A stretch of DNA of 64,000 nucleotides from Myxococcales bacterium (lineage in GTDB: Bacteria > Myxococcota > Myxococcia > Myxococcales > JAKAPL01): positions 1 to 64,000 of the forward strand of contig JAJXUD010000016.1 in the NCBI GenBank assembly GCA_021783235.1, read 5' to 3'. Below the pieces are notes generated by a model that ran no database searches, was not told the DNA's origin, and was given only the letters and a program-made list of their open reading frames with translations. Positions 24,459 through 32,399 of the stretch are shown piece after piece. The position numbers were made by a program, and so were the translations under genes. Within the stretch, counting starts at the first letter, position 1; each line of letters starts with the position of its first letter.

Positions 24459-25064
24459 GTGGAACAATTCCTCGACCGAATCGTCAAGGTCCGCTGGGAG
24501 ATCAAGCTGGGGGTGCTCTTCGGCTCGATCCTCCTCATGTTCCTGGCCAACTACTTCTTCCTCATCTCGGACACCCAGGATGAGATCGTGCGGCAGGACG
24601 CGCAGATCAAGAAGCTCGAAGACGACCTCATCCAGAAGCAGAGCATCGCGAACAACCTGAACGAGTACCGGCGGCAGAAGGAGATCCTCGAGCAGAAGCT
24701 CGCCGAGGCGCTGACGGAGCTTCCGAACGACGCGAACATCGACGAATTGCTCAGCCAGCTCAACGAGGTGGGCGTTCGTTCGGGCCTCGAACTCGCGAGC
24801 GTCGAGCCGGGCAGCGAGGCGAACGAGGGGAGTTTCTACTCCAAGATCCCGGTGAAGCTCTCGATCGTTGGGAACTACCACGAGATCGCGACCTTCTTCG
24901 ACGCGGTAGGTCGCCTGAAGCGAATCGTGAACATCAGCGACATCCAGCTCAAGAGTCCGACGAGGCAGGGCGACAAGGTGGTGCTCAAGGCCGACTGTCT
25001 CGCGACTACCTTCCGGTTCGTGGACAAGAGCGCGAGCGCGGCGAAGAAGGGGGGGGGCAAGTGA
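24459..25064 (+). CDS. pilO: Type IV pilus alignment protein PilO
   Basis: PilO dimerises with PilN and contacts PilP in the periplasm. The 201-aa product has a short cytoplasmic N-terminus, one membrane helix (about 18-37), a coiled coil rich in Glu/Lys/Gln to about residue 90, and a compact C-terminal domain with the VKLSIVGNYHEIATFFDAVG segment typical of PilO. The GTG start at 24459 is used; the stop is overlapped by the GTGA start of pilP. A Gly/Lys-rich tail ends the protein. Confidence 0.94.
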   Translation: MEQFLDRIVKVRWEIKLGVLFGSILLMFLANYFFLISDTQDEIVRQDAQIKKLEDDLIQKQSIANNLNEYRRQKEILEQKLAEALTELPNDANIDELLSQLNEVGVRSGLELASVEPGSEANEGSFYSKIPVKLSIVGNYHEIATFFDAVGRLKRIVNISDIQLKSPTRQGDKVVLKADCLATTFRFVDKSASAAKKGGGK

Positions 25065-25603
25065 ATCGCATGCTCTGGCTGGCGCTCGTTCTGCTCGCGA
25101 CGGCCTGCGGCAGCTCCGCGCCGCCCCCTTCGCGTCCTCCGGCCGCCCACCCGACCACGACCGTCGGCTCGAAGGTCCCGGGGGCTACTGCGCCCTCTCC
25201 AGCCGCGCAGACCGAGCCCGAGTTCGTCTACTCGCCCCTCGGGAAGCGGGACCCGTTTCGGAGTCCGCTCGACGACCTGATCGTCGTCCGCAATTCCGAG
25301 GGGCACTGCCCCCTCTGCCGCTGGACCCTCGATCAGCTCAAGCTCGTGGCCGTCATCACCGGTACGGGCAGCCCAATGGCGATGGTGGAGGATCCGAACG
25401 GGGTCGGCCACGTCGTGCGGCAGGGGACCTCGATGGGGCGCCTCGGGGGCCGGGTGAGCGTCATCGAGCGGGACCGGATGGTCGTCACGGAGAAGTCGCA
25501 CGATCCCTTTGGGAAAGTCGTCCAGAATCGCACGACTCTGCAAATCGAGAAATCTCATGATCAGGTGGATGCCAATGCGAGCGCCAGTCTTCTCGAGGAG
25601 TGA
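25061..25603 (+). CDS. pilP: Type IV pilus lipoprotein PilP
   Basis: PilP links the PilN/PilO dimer to the secretin PilQ. The 180-aa product has a lipoprotein signal (MLWLALVLLATAC), a Pro/Ala-rich flexible stretch to about residue 60, and the beta-sandwich domain with the characteristic YSPLGKRDPFRSPLDDL and a later IMP-type LKLVAVITG...AMVEDPNGVGHVVRQG. Two cysteines (HCPLC) sit in the middle, which is unusual for the family but not unknown. The GTG start overlaps the pilO stop. Confidence 0.93.
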   Translation: MNRMLWLALVLLATACGSSAPPPSRPPAAHPTTTVGSKVPGATAPSPAAQTEPEFVYSPLGKRDPFRSPLDDLIVVRNSEGHCPLCRWTLDQLKLVAVITGTGSPMAMVEDPNGVGHVVRQGTSMGRLGGRVSVIERDRMVVTEKSHDPFGKVVQNRTTLQIEKSHDQVDANASASLLEE

Positions 25604-25637
25604 CCCGCATGGCGAAGGCTCAAGAGGGAGAAGGCCG

Positions 25638-28370
25638 ATGACCAGACTCCGCGTGGGATCTGCAGCGCTGGTGGCGATGTCCGGGTTGCTCGTCGCGGGG
25701 TGGGCCGATGCGGCGGTCTCGCCGCTCGTCGATCGCATCGAACGGATCGACGTCGAGCCGTCGACGACGGGGAGCCGGGTGATCGTCCACGGGACGCGGG
25801 CGCCCGTGTTCAGCGTCTTCCGGTTGAACGCTCCCGAGCGAATCGTGCTCGATCTCTCGGGGGCCGACGTGTCGGCAACGCGCCTTCCATCGGGCGCGGA
25901 GCTCAGGGGGCTCGCGCCGCTCTCGGTCGTCCAGTTCCAGAACGCGAGCGGGCACGTGGGCCGCGTCGTCCTTCAGGCGAGCGCGGATACGCGCTATGAC
26001 GTGCAGGTCCGAGGTGACGACGTCGTCGTCGCCCTCGCGGAGGGAAAGGCGCCGGAGGCGAGGCAGTCGGTGTCGAAGGTGCTCGAGGCGAGGACGGAGG
26101 CCGCGCCTCCCGTCACGGCGGCCGCCGCTCCGACTGGAGCGGCACGGCTTGTCACGGCGGATCCCAGCCTCGTCGAGCGTCGAGTCGAGACGCGCGACGT
26201 CGAGCGGGCTGGCCATCGCGTCCTCTCCGTCAGGGCCGAGCTCCGCGATGGCGAGCCCCGCGTCGACATCCGGACGGATGGGCCGGTCGCGAGCTACACC
26301 GTGCTTCGACTCAAGGATCCGCCGAGGCTCGCGCTCGATCTCCAGGGATTCACCGCTCGGGGCGCCAAGCTCCACGCCGGCAAGGGGGTTCGCGGCATCC
26401 GGTTCGGGAAGAACCCTGACGGGTTGCGCATCGTATTGGACGTCGATGCCGCCGAGATCCCGGCCATGGTCGAGAAGCTCGGAGCTGCGGGTCTCGCCCT
26501 CCGGGCAGTGACGCCGTCCAAGGGGGCGCCGCTGGCGTCGGTGCGTGCCGCCGCGAAGCCGTCCATCGCGCCGTCCGTTGCGCCTCCCCTGGGCGCGCCA
26601 GCCCAGGTCCCAGCCAAGAACCTCGCCCGGGTTCGCGATCTTCGCATCGCGCAGGAGGCTGGCGGTGAGCGCGTGATCGTCGAGCTCGAGGGCGGCGCCG
26701 CCGCGCTGCCGCAGGTTCGCTCGGATGGCCAGGGGGAGTTCGAGCTCTCGCTCGACGGGGTCCTTCTTCCGAAGTCGCTGCAGCGGACCCTCGACGCCTC
26801 GGCCTTCTCGGGTCCGGTTTCCACGGTCTCTTCCTTCAACGACGGTCGGCGCGCCACGAAGGTCGTGGTCAAGGCCGTCGCCCAGGCTCAGCAAGAGCTC
26901 CGCCGAAGCGGCGATCGGCTCACCTGGACGTTCGTTTCCCCGGCGCCAACGGTGGAGTCGCAGGCCAAGGCCGCGGTCGCCGTGACGCCTCCGGTGCGCG
27001 TCGAGGAGAGTGCCGGCCAGGCGGCGGGCTTCGCGACCGCCGTAGCGACGGCGGGAGACGCCGCTCCCTCGCGGCCGCGCTACACGGGACGCCGCGTGTC
27101 GATGGAGTTCAAGGACATCGACATCCAGAACCTCCTGCGGCTCTTCGCCGAGATCAGCCACCGGAACATCGTCGTCTCCGACGACGTCAAGGGCAAGGTG
27201 ACGATCGCCTTGCGCAACGTGCCTTGGGACCAGGCCTTCGATCTCATTCTCAAGACCCACGGCCTCGGGAAGGAGGAGGTCGGGAACATCATCCGGGTCG
27301 CCCCCGAGGCCGTGCTGGAGAAGGAGCAGAAGGAGGCGCTGGACGCGCAGAAGGCGCGACAGCAGCTCGCTCCCCTGAAGGTCCGGCTCATCCCCGTCAA
27401 CTACGCGCTCGCCTCGGACGTCGCCGACAAGATCAAGGACGTGCTCTCCGATCGGGGCGTGGTGACGGTGGATCAGCGGACGAACGTCTTGATCGTCAAG
27501 GACGTGGTCGAGAACCTCGCCAAGGCCGAAGGGATGGTTCGCAACCTCGACACCCAGACGCCCCAGGTCTTGATCGAGTCGCGGATCGTCGAGGCGGCGA
27601 CGACTTACAGTCGCGAGATGGGCATCCAGTGGGGCGGCAACGGCGGGTTCTCTCCGGCCACCGCGAACCCGACCGGCCTGGTCTTCCCATCCTATGCCAC
27701 CGTCGCTGGAGCCGCGGGCGAGGCTCCGAACGCCGGCACGGCCATGAACCCGAACTTCGCCGTCAACTTGCCCGCGGCCATCGGCCCGGGATCCGGCGGT
27801 GGCCTCGGCTTCATCTTCGGGAGCGCCGGCGGCGCTTTCAATCTGAACCTCCGGCTCTCGGCGCTAGAGAACAACGGCCTCGTCAAGACCGTCTCCGCGC
27901 CGAAGGTCGCGACGCTCGACAACCAGGAGGCGACGATTAGTCAGGGTCTGTCGATTCCATTCGCCCAGGTCTCCGCGGCCGGCGTCCAGACGGCCTTCAT
28001 CGAGGCGCGCCTCGAGCTCAAGGTCACGCCCCACGTGACGGCCGACGGCAGCATCCTCATGAAGATCAACGCGACGAACAATCAGCCGAACTCCGGCATC
28101 ACCGGTGCGAACGGCCAGCCTTCGATCTCCCGCAAGGAGGCGAAGACTCAGATGCTCGTGAAGGACGGCGACACCACGGTCATCGGCGGCATCTATACCC
28201 GCCAGACGGGGCTCTCGATCAACGAGGTCCCCTTCCTCGGCAAGATCCCGATCCTGGGGTGGCTCTTCAAGCACCGGGCCGACTCGGACAATCGGACCGA
28301 GCTGCTGATCTTCATTACGCCCCGGATCTTGAACCGCCAGCAGGTCGTCAGCGCCGGCGCGGGCGGTTGA
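25638..28370 (+). CDS. pilQ: Type IV pilus secretin PilQ
   Basis: PilQ forms the outer-membrane ring through which the pilus passes. The 910-aa preprotein has a signal peptide ending near ADAAVS, three AMIN (peptidoglycan-targeting) domains (about residues 30-125, 180-290 and 335-435), an N0/STN domain (488-550, EFKDIDIQNLLRLFAEISH), an N1/NolW domain (581-650, VRLIPVNYALASDVADKIKD) and the secretin barrel to the C-terminus (VPFLGKIPILGWLFKHR and ELLIFITPRI). ATG at 25638 has GGGAGAAGG before it; the frame is open further upstream only inside pilP. The 35-nt gap to pilP is short, so one operon is likely. Confidence 0.96.
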   Translation: MTRLRVGSAALVAMSGLLVAGWADAAVSPLVDRIERIDVEPSTTGSRVIVHGTRAPVFSVFRLNAPERIVLDLSGADVSATRLPSGAELRGLAPLSVVQFQNASGHVGRVVLQASADTRYDVQVRGDDVVVALAEGKAPEARQSVSKVLEARTEAAPPVTAAAAPTGAARLVTADPSLVERRVETRDVERAGHRVLSVRAELRDGEPRVDIRTDGPVASYTVLRLKDPPRLALDLQGFTARGAKLHAGKGVRGIRFGKNPDGLRIVLDVDAAEIPAMVEKLGAAGLALRAVTPSKGAPLASVRAAAKPSIAPSVAPPLGAPAQVPAKNLARVRDLRIAQEAGGERVIVELEGGAAALPQVRSDGQGEFELSLDGVLLPKSLQRTLDASAFSGPVSTVSSFNDGRRATKVVVKAVAQAQQELRRSGDRLTWTFVSPAPTVESQAKAAVAVTPPVRVEESAGQAAGFATAVATAGDAAPSRPRYTGRRVSMEFKDIDIQNLLRLFAEISHRNIVVSDDVKGKVTIALRNVPWDQAFDLILKTHGLGKEEVGNIIRVAPEAVLEKEQKEALDAQKARQQLAPLKVRLIPVNYALASDVADKIKDVLSDRGVVTVDQRTNVLIVKDVVENLAKAEGMVRNLDTQTPQVLIESRIVEAATTYSREMGIQWGGNGGFSPATANPTGLVFPSYATVAGAAGEAPNAGTAMNPNFAVNLPAAIGPGSGGGLGFIFGSAGGAFNLNLRLSALENNGLVKTVSAPKVATLDNQEATISQGLSIPFAQVSAAGVQTAFIEARLELKVTPHVTADGSILMKINATNNQPNSGITGANGQPSISRKEAKTQMLVKDGDTTVIGGIYTRQTGLSINEVPFLGKIPILGWLFKHRADSDNRTELLIFITPRILNRQQVVSAGAGG

Positions 28371-28404
28371 GTTGCTCATGCGTTCGATGAAAGGGAAGGC
28401 TCCC

Positions 28405-29337
28405 ATGCGAAAGATCATCCTCGCCGCTCCCCTGTTGGTGGCCGGCTGCCTGAATCAGGGCAACGAGTCGATCGACATTCCGTTCGCGGTGCTGGCGACG
28501 GACGAACTCCAGGCGCCAGCGCCTGGCACCCCATGCATCTGGGCGCCGGTCACCCAGGCGGGAGGCGTGTTTCGCTCCGACGGATTCGTCGAGCTCGACA
28601 CCGCGATCAACTCCTCGCCCGAGTACGTCCTCGGCCTCCAGGTGGAGAACGACCTCGACAACACGGTCATCGTGGATTCGAACGGGAACCCGGTCGACGG
28701 GCCGCAGCGAAACGAGTTCCACGTCCAGAACGCCCTCATCAAGTACCTTCCCCAGCAGAGCTATCTCTCGGGGAACGGGATGCCACAGGCGGCCACCATC
28801 CTCGTCTCTGGCGCATTCCAGCCCATCGGCGGAGCGGGCGGGACGCAGGGGGCGGGTGTCATGGTTCTCAACACGTTGAGCGGCGCCGCGGTGCAGGCGC
28901 TCGAGGCCAACCTCGCCCCGACGTCGGGGAACACCCAGGGCGACCTCGTGCTTCAGATTCAGCTCAACGGCGTGCTCGGCTCGGGAGAGGCGGCCTCCAG
29001 CGGGACGTTCTTCTTCCCGCTGCACGTCTGTTACGACTGCTTCGGAATCGGCCCGACGGCCTATCCCTCCCAGGGGATCGCCGCATGCCCCGCCGGGACG
29101 GAATTGGTCGTCGAAGGCCACGGTGCCTGCTGCTCGAATCAGGACTTCAGCGCGGCCTGTATGTCTTGCGGTGGCAAGGGAGAGCCGTGCTGTTCGGGTG
29201 GGCCCGCCTGCATCAACGCGGCCGGTGCGACTCAGACGACCTCGTGCCTGCCGCTACTGACTCCGGCAATCGGAACCGAATTCTGTCCGGGAAATGCCGC
29301 GCCGGCGGAGATCGCTTTCTCGAACGCCTGCCAATGA
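28405..29337 (+). CDS. Cys-rich lipoprotein encoded after pilQ, 310 aa
   Basis: MRKIILAAPLLVAGC is a lipoprotein signal (LVAGC lipobox). The first 200 residues of the mature protein look like a beta-rich domain (FAVLATDELQAP..., EYVLGLQVENDLDN), and the last 90 residues hold a cluster of about a dozen cysteines, several in CC pairs (HVCYDCFG, GACCSN, CMSCGGKGEPCCSG). No family is recognised. ATG at 28405 with GGGAAGG upstream is preferred over earlier in-frame starts. The location 34 nt after pilQ suggests a pilus-linked outer-membrane lipoprotein, in the way that Tgl-like pilotins accompany PilQ, but it has no TPRs and is not a Tgl homologue. Confidence 0.8.
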   Translation: MRKIILAAPLLVAGCLNQGNESIDIPFAVLATDELQAPAPGTPCIWAPVTQAGGVFRSDGFVELDTAINSSPEYVLGLQVENDLDNTVIVDSNGNPVDGPQRNEFHVQNALIKYLPQQSYLSGNGMPQAATILVSGAFQPIGGAGGTQGAGVMVLNTLSGAAVQALEANLAPTSGNTQGDLVLQIQLNGVLGSGEAASSGTFFFPLHVCYDCFGIGPTAYPSQGIAACPAGTELVVEGHGACCSNQDFSAACMSCGGKGEPCCSGGPACINAAGATQTTSCLPLLTPAIGTEFCPGNAAPAEIAFSNACQ

Positions 29338-29350
29338 GGCCAATCGATTC

Positions 29351-29390
29351 TTGACTCGCCTGGGCGCGCCGACTACAAACCGGCGCGCCC
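29351..29390 (+). promoter_or_regulatory. Promoter with a 10-bp palindrome enclosing the -10
   Basis: TTGACT (29351-29356) and TACAAA (29374-29379), 17 nt apart, form a promoter for the Roadblock gene, whose ATG (29391) is 11 nt beyond the -10. The arms gggcgcgccg (29362-29371) and cggcgcgccc (29381-29390) form a perfect inverted repeat whose 9-nt centre holds the whole -10 element. A repressor bound here would block the promoter directly. Confidence 0.65.
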
Positions 29391-29750
29391 ATGGCGTTCA
29401 AAGATCACCTCGAGGCGATCTGTTCTTCAGTCGAAGGAGCGATCCTCTCGAGCGTGATGGGCTACGACGGTATCGCCGTCGAGACCACGGAACAGGGCGC
29501 CCCAGGACTCGACGTGCCCTCCCTTCTCGTCGAGTACACCGCTCTGCTCGGCCAGGTGCGCAGTGCGGCCACCGTCCTCCAGTCTGGCAGCGTCGAAGAG
29601 CTGGTTCTTTCCACCGAACGGTTGACCGTGTTCTCGCGTCCCCTGACTGCGGACTACTTCCTGCTCGTCGCGCTGGCGCCCGGGGCCAACTGGGGCAAGG
29701 CGCGCTACCTGATGCGTATCACCGCCCCAAGGCTCCGCTCGGAGCTCTAG
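29391..29750 (+). CDS. Roadblock/LC7 (MglB-like) protein, 119 aa
   Basis: The 119-aa protein is a Roadblock/LC7 domain: N-terminal helix LEAICSSVEGAILSSVMG, the strand MGYDGIAVETT, helix LLVEYTALLGQVRSAATVL, and strands LVLSTERLTVFSRPLTADYFLLVALAP. The fold regulates small Ras-like GTPases; in Myxococcus MglB is the GTPase-activating protein of the polarity switch MglA. No MglA-type GTPase gene is adjacent, so the partner is unknown. It stands first in the transcript that continues with efp, accB and accC (45-nt gap to efp) and is controlled by the palindromic promoter described before it. Confidence 0.88.
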   Translation: MAFKDHLEAICSSVEGAILSSVMGYDGIAVETTEQGAPGLDVPSLLVEYTALLGQVRSAATVLQSGSVEELVLSTERLTVFSRPLTADYFLLVALAPGANWGKARYLMRITAPRLRSEL

Positions 29751-29795
29751 CCCGAACAGCTCTCGGGGGTGTTCCCCGGGAGTGCCGGAGGGAGC

Positions 29796-30365
29796 ATGGC
29801 CGAAGTCATCGACACCAGTGAGTTTCGAAAAGGCCTCAAGATCGAGGTCGAGGGCGATCCGTATGAGATCGTCGACTTTCAGCACGTCAAGCCCGGAAAG
29901 GGCGGCGCCTTCGTCCGCACTCGAATCAAGAATCTCCTGACGGGCAACACGCTGGAACGCACGTTTCGCTCGGGGGACAAGGTTGGCAAGCCCGACATCG
30001 AAGAGCGGGAGATGCAGTACCTCTATGCCGAGGGCGACGCCTACCACTTCATGGATAACAAGTCCTACGAGCAGACGTTCGTGACGGCTGAAGCCCTCGG
30101 CGACGCGAGGAACTATCTCAAGGCCAACATCAATGCCTCGATCCTCTTTTACAAGGGGAAGGCCATCGGAGTGACGCTCCCGAACGCAGTCGATCTCAAG
30201 GTCGAGAAATGCGACCCCGGGGTTCGGGGCGACACGGTTTCGGGGGCCACCAAGCCCGCGACCATGGAGGCCGGTTGCATCGTCCAGGTGCCGCTCTTCG
30301 TCAACGAAGGGGACGTGCTACGCATCGACACCAGGACAGGCGCCTATATCACCCGGGTCGGCTGA
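29796..30365 (+). CDS. efp: Translation elongation factor P
   Basis: EF-P binds between the P and E sites of stalled ribosomes and relieves stalling at proline runs, of which this genome has many (Pro/Ala-rich linkers in several products of the window). The 189-aa protein has the three beta-barrel domains of EF-P, including the N-terminal KOW-like segment with the modification loop [10 protein letters not shown] (Lys35 being the residue normally modified), and the C-terminal [16 protein letters not shown] signature. The ATG at 29796 has GGAGGGAG 5 nt upstream. It starts the efp-accB-accC order frequent in myxobacteria. Confidence 0.97.
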   Translation: MAEVIDTSEFRKGLKIEVEGDPYEIVDFQHVKPGKGGAFVRTRIKNLLTGNTLERTFRSGDKVGKPDIEEREMQYLYAEGDAYHFMDNKSYEQTFVTAEALGDARNYLKANINASILFYKGKAIGVTLPNAVDLKVEKCDPGVRGDTVSGATKPATMEAGCIVQVPLFVNEGDVLRIDTRTGAYITRVG

Positions 30366-30372
30366 GGAGCCC

Positions 30373-30831
30373 ATGGACCTCGAGAAGCTCAAGGCCATCT
30401 TCGCGCTGCTCGAAGGCAGTGACGTCACCTCCCTCGACTGGAAGAATGGCGAGGAGAGTCTCACGCTGAAACGCGGAAACCTGGCCTCACCCTCGCTCGC
30501 TGTCGTCCCGCCTCCGCCAAACGCCGCTTCGAGCCTCGCGGTGCCCGCGTCGGCGGGCCGCCCGGAGCCGGTCGTCGCGAAGAACGTCTATACGGTGACG
30601 TCGCCTTTCGTCGGGACCTTCTATCGGTCGGCCTCTCCCGAGGCTCCGCCGTTCGTGGAACCCGGGCATTCCGTGCGCAAGGGGCAGGTTCTCTGCATTG
30701 TCGAGGCGATGAAGCTCATGAACGAGATCGAGGCAGAGGTGCCCGGCAAGATTCTCGAGATCCTGGCCGAGAACGGTCAGGCCGTCGAGTTTGGCGAGCC
30801 CCTCTTTCGCATCGAGCCAGCCGGGAGCTGA
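30373..30831 (+). CDS. accB: Biotin carboxyl carrier protein of acetyl-CoA carboxylase
   Basis: AccB carries the biotin that shuttles CO2 from biotin carboxylase to the carboxyltransferase in fatty acid synthesis. The 152-aa product has an N-terminal helical region, a Pro/Ala-rich flexible stretch (about residues 38-66) and the biotinyl domain with the biotinylation site Lys114 in [13 protein letters not shown]. The family thumb and [15 protein letters not shown] block are present. The stop codon directly abuts the GTG of accC. Confidence 0.96.
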   Translation: MDLEKLKAIFALLEGSDVTSLDWKNGEESLTLKRGNLASPSLAVVPPPPNAASSLAVPASAGRPEPVVAKNVYTVTSPFVGTFYRSASPEAPPFVEPGHSVRKGQVLCIVEAMKLMNEIEAEVPGKILEILAENGQAVEFGEPLFRIEPAGS

Positions 30832-32196
30832 GTGTTCTCGAAGATCCTCATCGCGAACCGCGGCGAAATCGCGCTCCGCATCATTCGGGCCTGTCGCGAA
30901 TTGGGAATCGCCACCGTCGCCGTCCACTCCACCGTGGACGCCCAGGCCTTGCACGTCCGATTCGCCGACGAGTCGATCTGCATCGGCCCGCCTGCCGCCA
31001 AGGAGAGCTACCTCAGCATCCCCGCGCTTCTGTCGGCCGCCGAGGTGACGGGTGCCGACGCCATTCACCCGGGATACGGCTTTCTCTCTGAGAATGCTGA
31101 GTTTGCCGATGTCTGCCGGAACTGCGGCATCCACTTCATCGGCCCTTCCCCAGAGGCGATTCGCCTCATGGGAAACAAGGTCCGAGCCCGCGAGGCCATG
31201 TCGAAGGCCGGCTTGCCGCTTCTCCCCGGTAGCAGCGGCGTCTTGCGCGACGAGGACGAGGCCGAGCAACTGGCGCGCGACATCGGGTTCCCGGTGATCC
31301 TCAAGGCCGCTGCCGGCGGCGGTGGCCGTGGCATGAAGATCGTGCGCGAGGTCGGGCCCTTGCGTCAGGCGTTTCGGACGGCGCAGGCCGAGGCCGCTGC
31401 CTCCTTCGGAAGCCCGGACATGTTCCTCGAGCGGTACGTCGAGAGGCCTCGGCACATCGAGATTCAGATCGTGGCCGACACCAAGGGCTCGATGATCCAC
31501 CTCGGCGAGCGCGAATGCTCCGTGCAGCGTCGCCACCAGAAACTCATCGAGGAGAGCCCGTCGCCCGCGCTCGACGAAGCGCGTCGCGCCAAGATCGGAA
31601 AGATCGCCGTCGATGCGCTCAAGAAGACCGGCTATTCCACCGTTGGAACCCTCGAGTTCTTGATGGACGAGCGGGGCGATTTCTACTTCATGGAGATGAA
31701 CACGCGGATCCAGGTCGAGCACCCGGTCACCGAGCAGGTGACGGGCATCGATCTCGTCCGCGAGCAGATTCGCCTCGCCGCGGGGGAGCCGCTCGGCCGC
31801 ACCCAGAAGAGCATCCGCCTCCACGGGCACGCCATCGAGTGCCGAATCAACGCCGAGGACCCGGTGACGTTCGCGCCCTCCCCCGGGAAGATCACCGGCT
31901 ACCATGTCCCCGGTGGCTACGGCGTCCGCGTCGATTCCGGAGTCTACGAACAGTACGTCGTCCAGCCCTTCTACGATTCGCTTCTGGCGAAGGTGATCGC
32001 CTTCGGGGACGATCGCGAGATTGCCCTCGCCCGGATGCGCCGCGCGCTCGGGGAGTTCGTCGCCGAGGGAATCCGGACGAACATTCCGTTCCACCGGTCG
32101 GTTCTCGCCTCGGACGACTTCCGCGAGGGGCGCTACGACACCCGTCTCGTCGAGCGGATCCTCGGAGGCGAGGGGGCCCTTCGCCAGGCCTCCTAG
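30832..32196 (+). CDS. accC: Biotin carboxylase subunit of acetyl-CoA carboxylase
   Basis: AccC uses ATP and bicarbonate to carboxylate biotin on AccB, the first half reaction of malonyl-CoA synthesis. The 454-aa enzyme has the N-terminal domain (ILIANRGEIALRIIRACRELGI), the ATP-grasp domain with the glycine-rich KAAAGGGGRGMKIV, the EMNTRIQVEHPVTE active-site segment, and the C-terminal barrel. The length is the standard one for a stand-alone biotin carboxylase. The GTG start is directly after the accB stop. A possible terminator lies 18 nt after its stop. Confidence 0.97.
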   Translation: MFSKILIANRGEIALRIIRACRELGIATVAVHSTVDAQALHVRFADESICIGPPAAKESYLSIPALLSAAEVTGADAIHPGYGFLSENAEFADVCRNCGIHFIGPSPEAIRLMGNKVRAREAMSKAGLPLLPGSSGVLRDEDEAEQLARDIGFPVILKAAAGGGGRGMKIVREVGPLRQAFRTAQAEAAASFGSPDMFLERYVERPRHIEIQIVADTKGSMIHLGERECSVQRRHQKLIEESPSPALDEARRAKIGKIAVDALKKTGYSTVGTLEFLMDERGDFYFMEMNTRIQVEHPVTEQVTGIDLVREQIRLAAGEPLGRTQKSIRLHGHAIECRINAEDPVTFAPSPGKITGYHVPGGYGVRVDSGVYEQYVVQPFYDSLLAKVIAFGDDREIALARMRRALGEFVAEGIRTNIPFHRSVLASDDFREGRYDTRLVERILGGEGALRQAS

Positions 32197-32213
32197 CGCT
32201 GGGGCGTGGCTCC

Positions 32214-32232
32214 GCCAAAGTTGGCCGTTTTT
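32214..32232 (+). terminator. Weak rho-independent terminator after accC
   Basis: gcca (32214-32217) and tggc (32222-32225) can form a short stem followed by cgttttt, the only T-run in any intergenic stretch of the window. The stem is only 4 bp; with the flanking ggcgtggc an alternative longer structure is possible. It separates accC from the next promoter. Confidence 0.35.
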
Positions 32233-32242
32233 ACTCGCTTTC

Positions 32243-32271
32243 TTGACGGCCCTCGCCCAGTTGGATAGGCT
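32243..32271 (+). promoter_or_regulatory. Predicted promoter of the TPR-ATPase-tamBA operon
   Basis: TTGACG (32243-32248) and TAGGCT (32266-32271) are 17 nt apart. The transcript would start about 120 nt before the ATG at 32400, unlike the near-leaderless arrangement elsewhere. A 19-codon Arg-rich reading frame (ATG 32288) begins 16 nt after the -10 and may be a leader peptide. Confidence 0.5.
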
Positions 32272-32399
32272 CCGGCACCTGAACTGAATGGTGGGTCGGG
32301 GCAGCGGCCGCCCCCTTCGGCGTGCTGGCTCTCGGGTGATCCGGTGAGCGACGCGCGGGAGGGGCGAAGCCGCGAGCCTCCAGACCCGTCGACCGGCCG

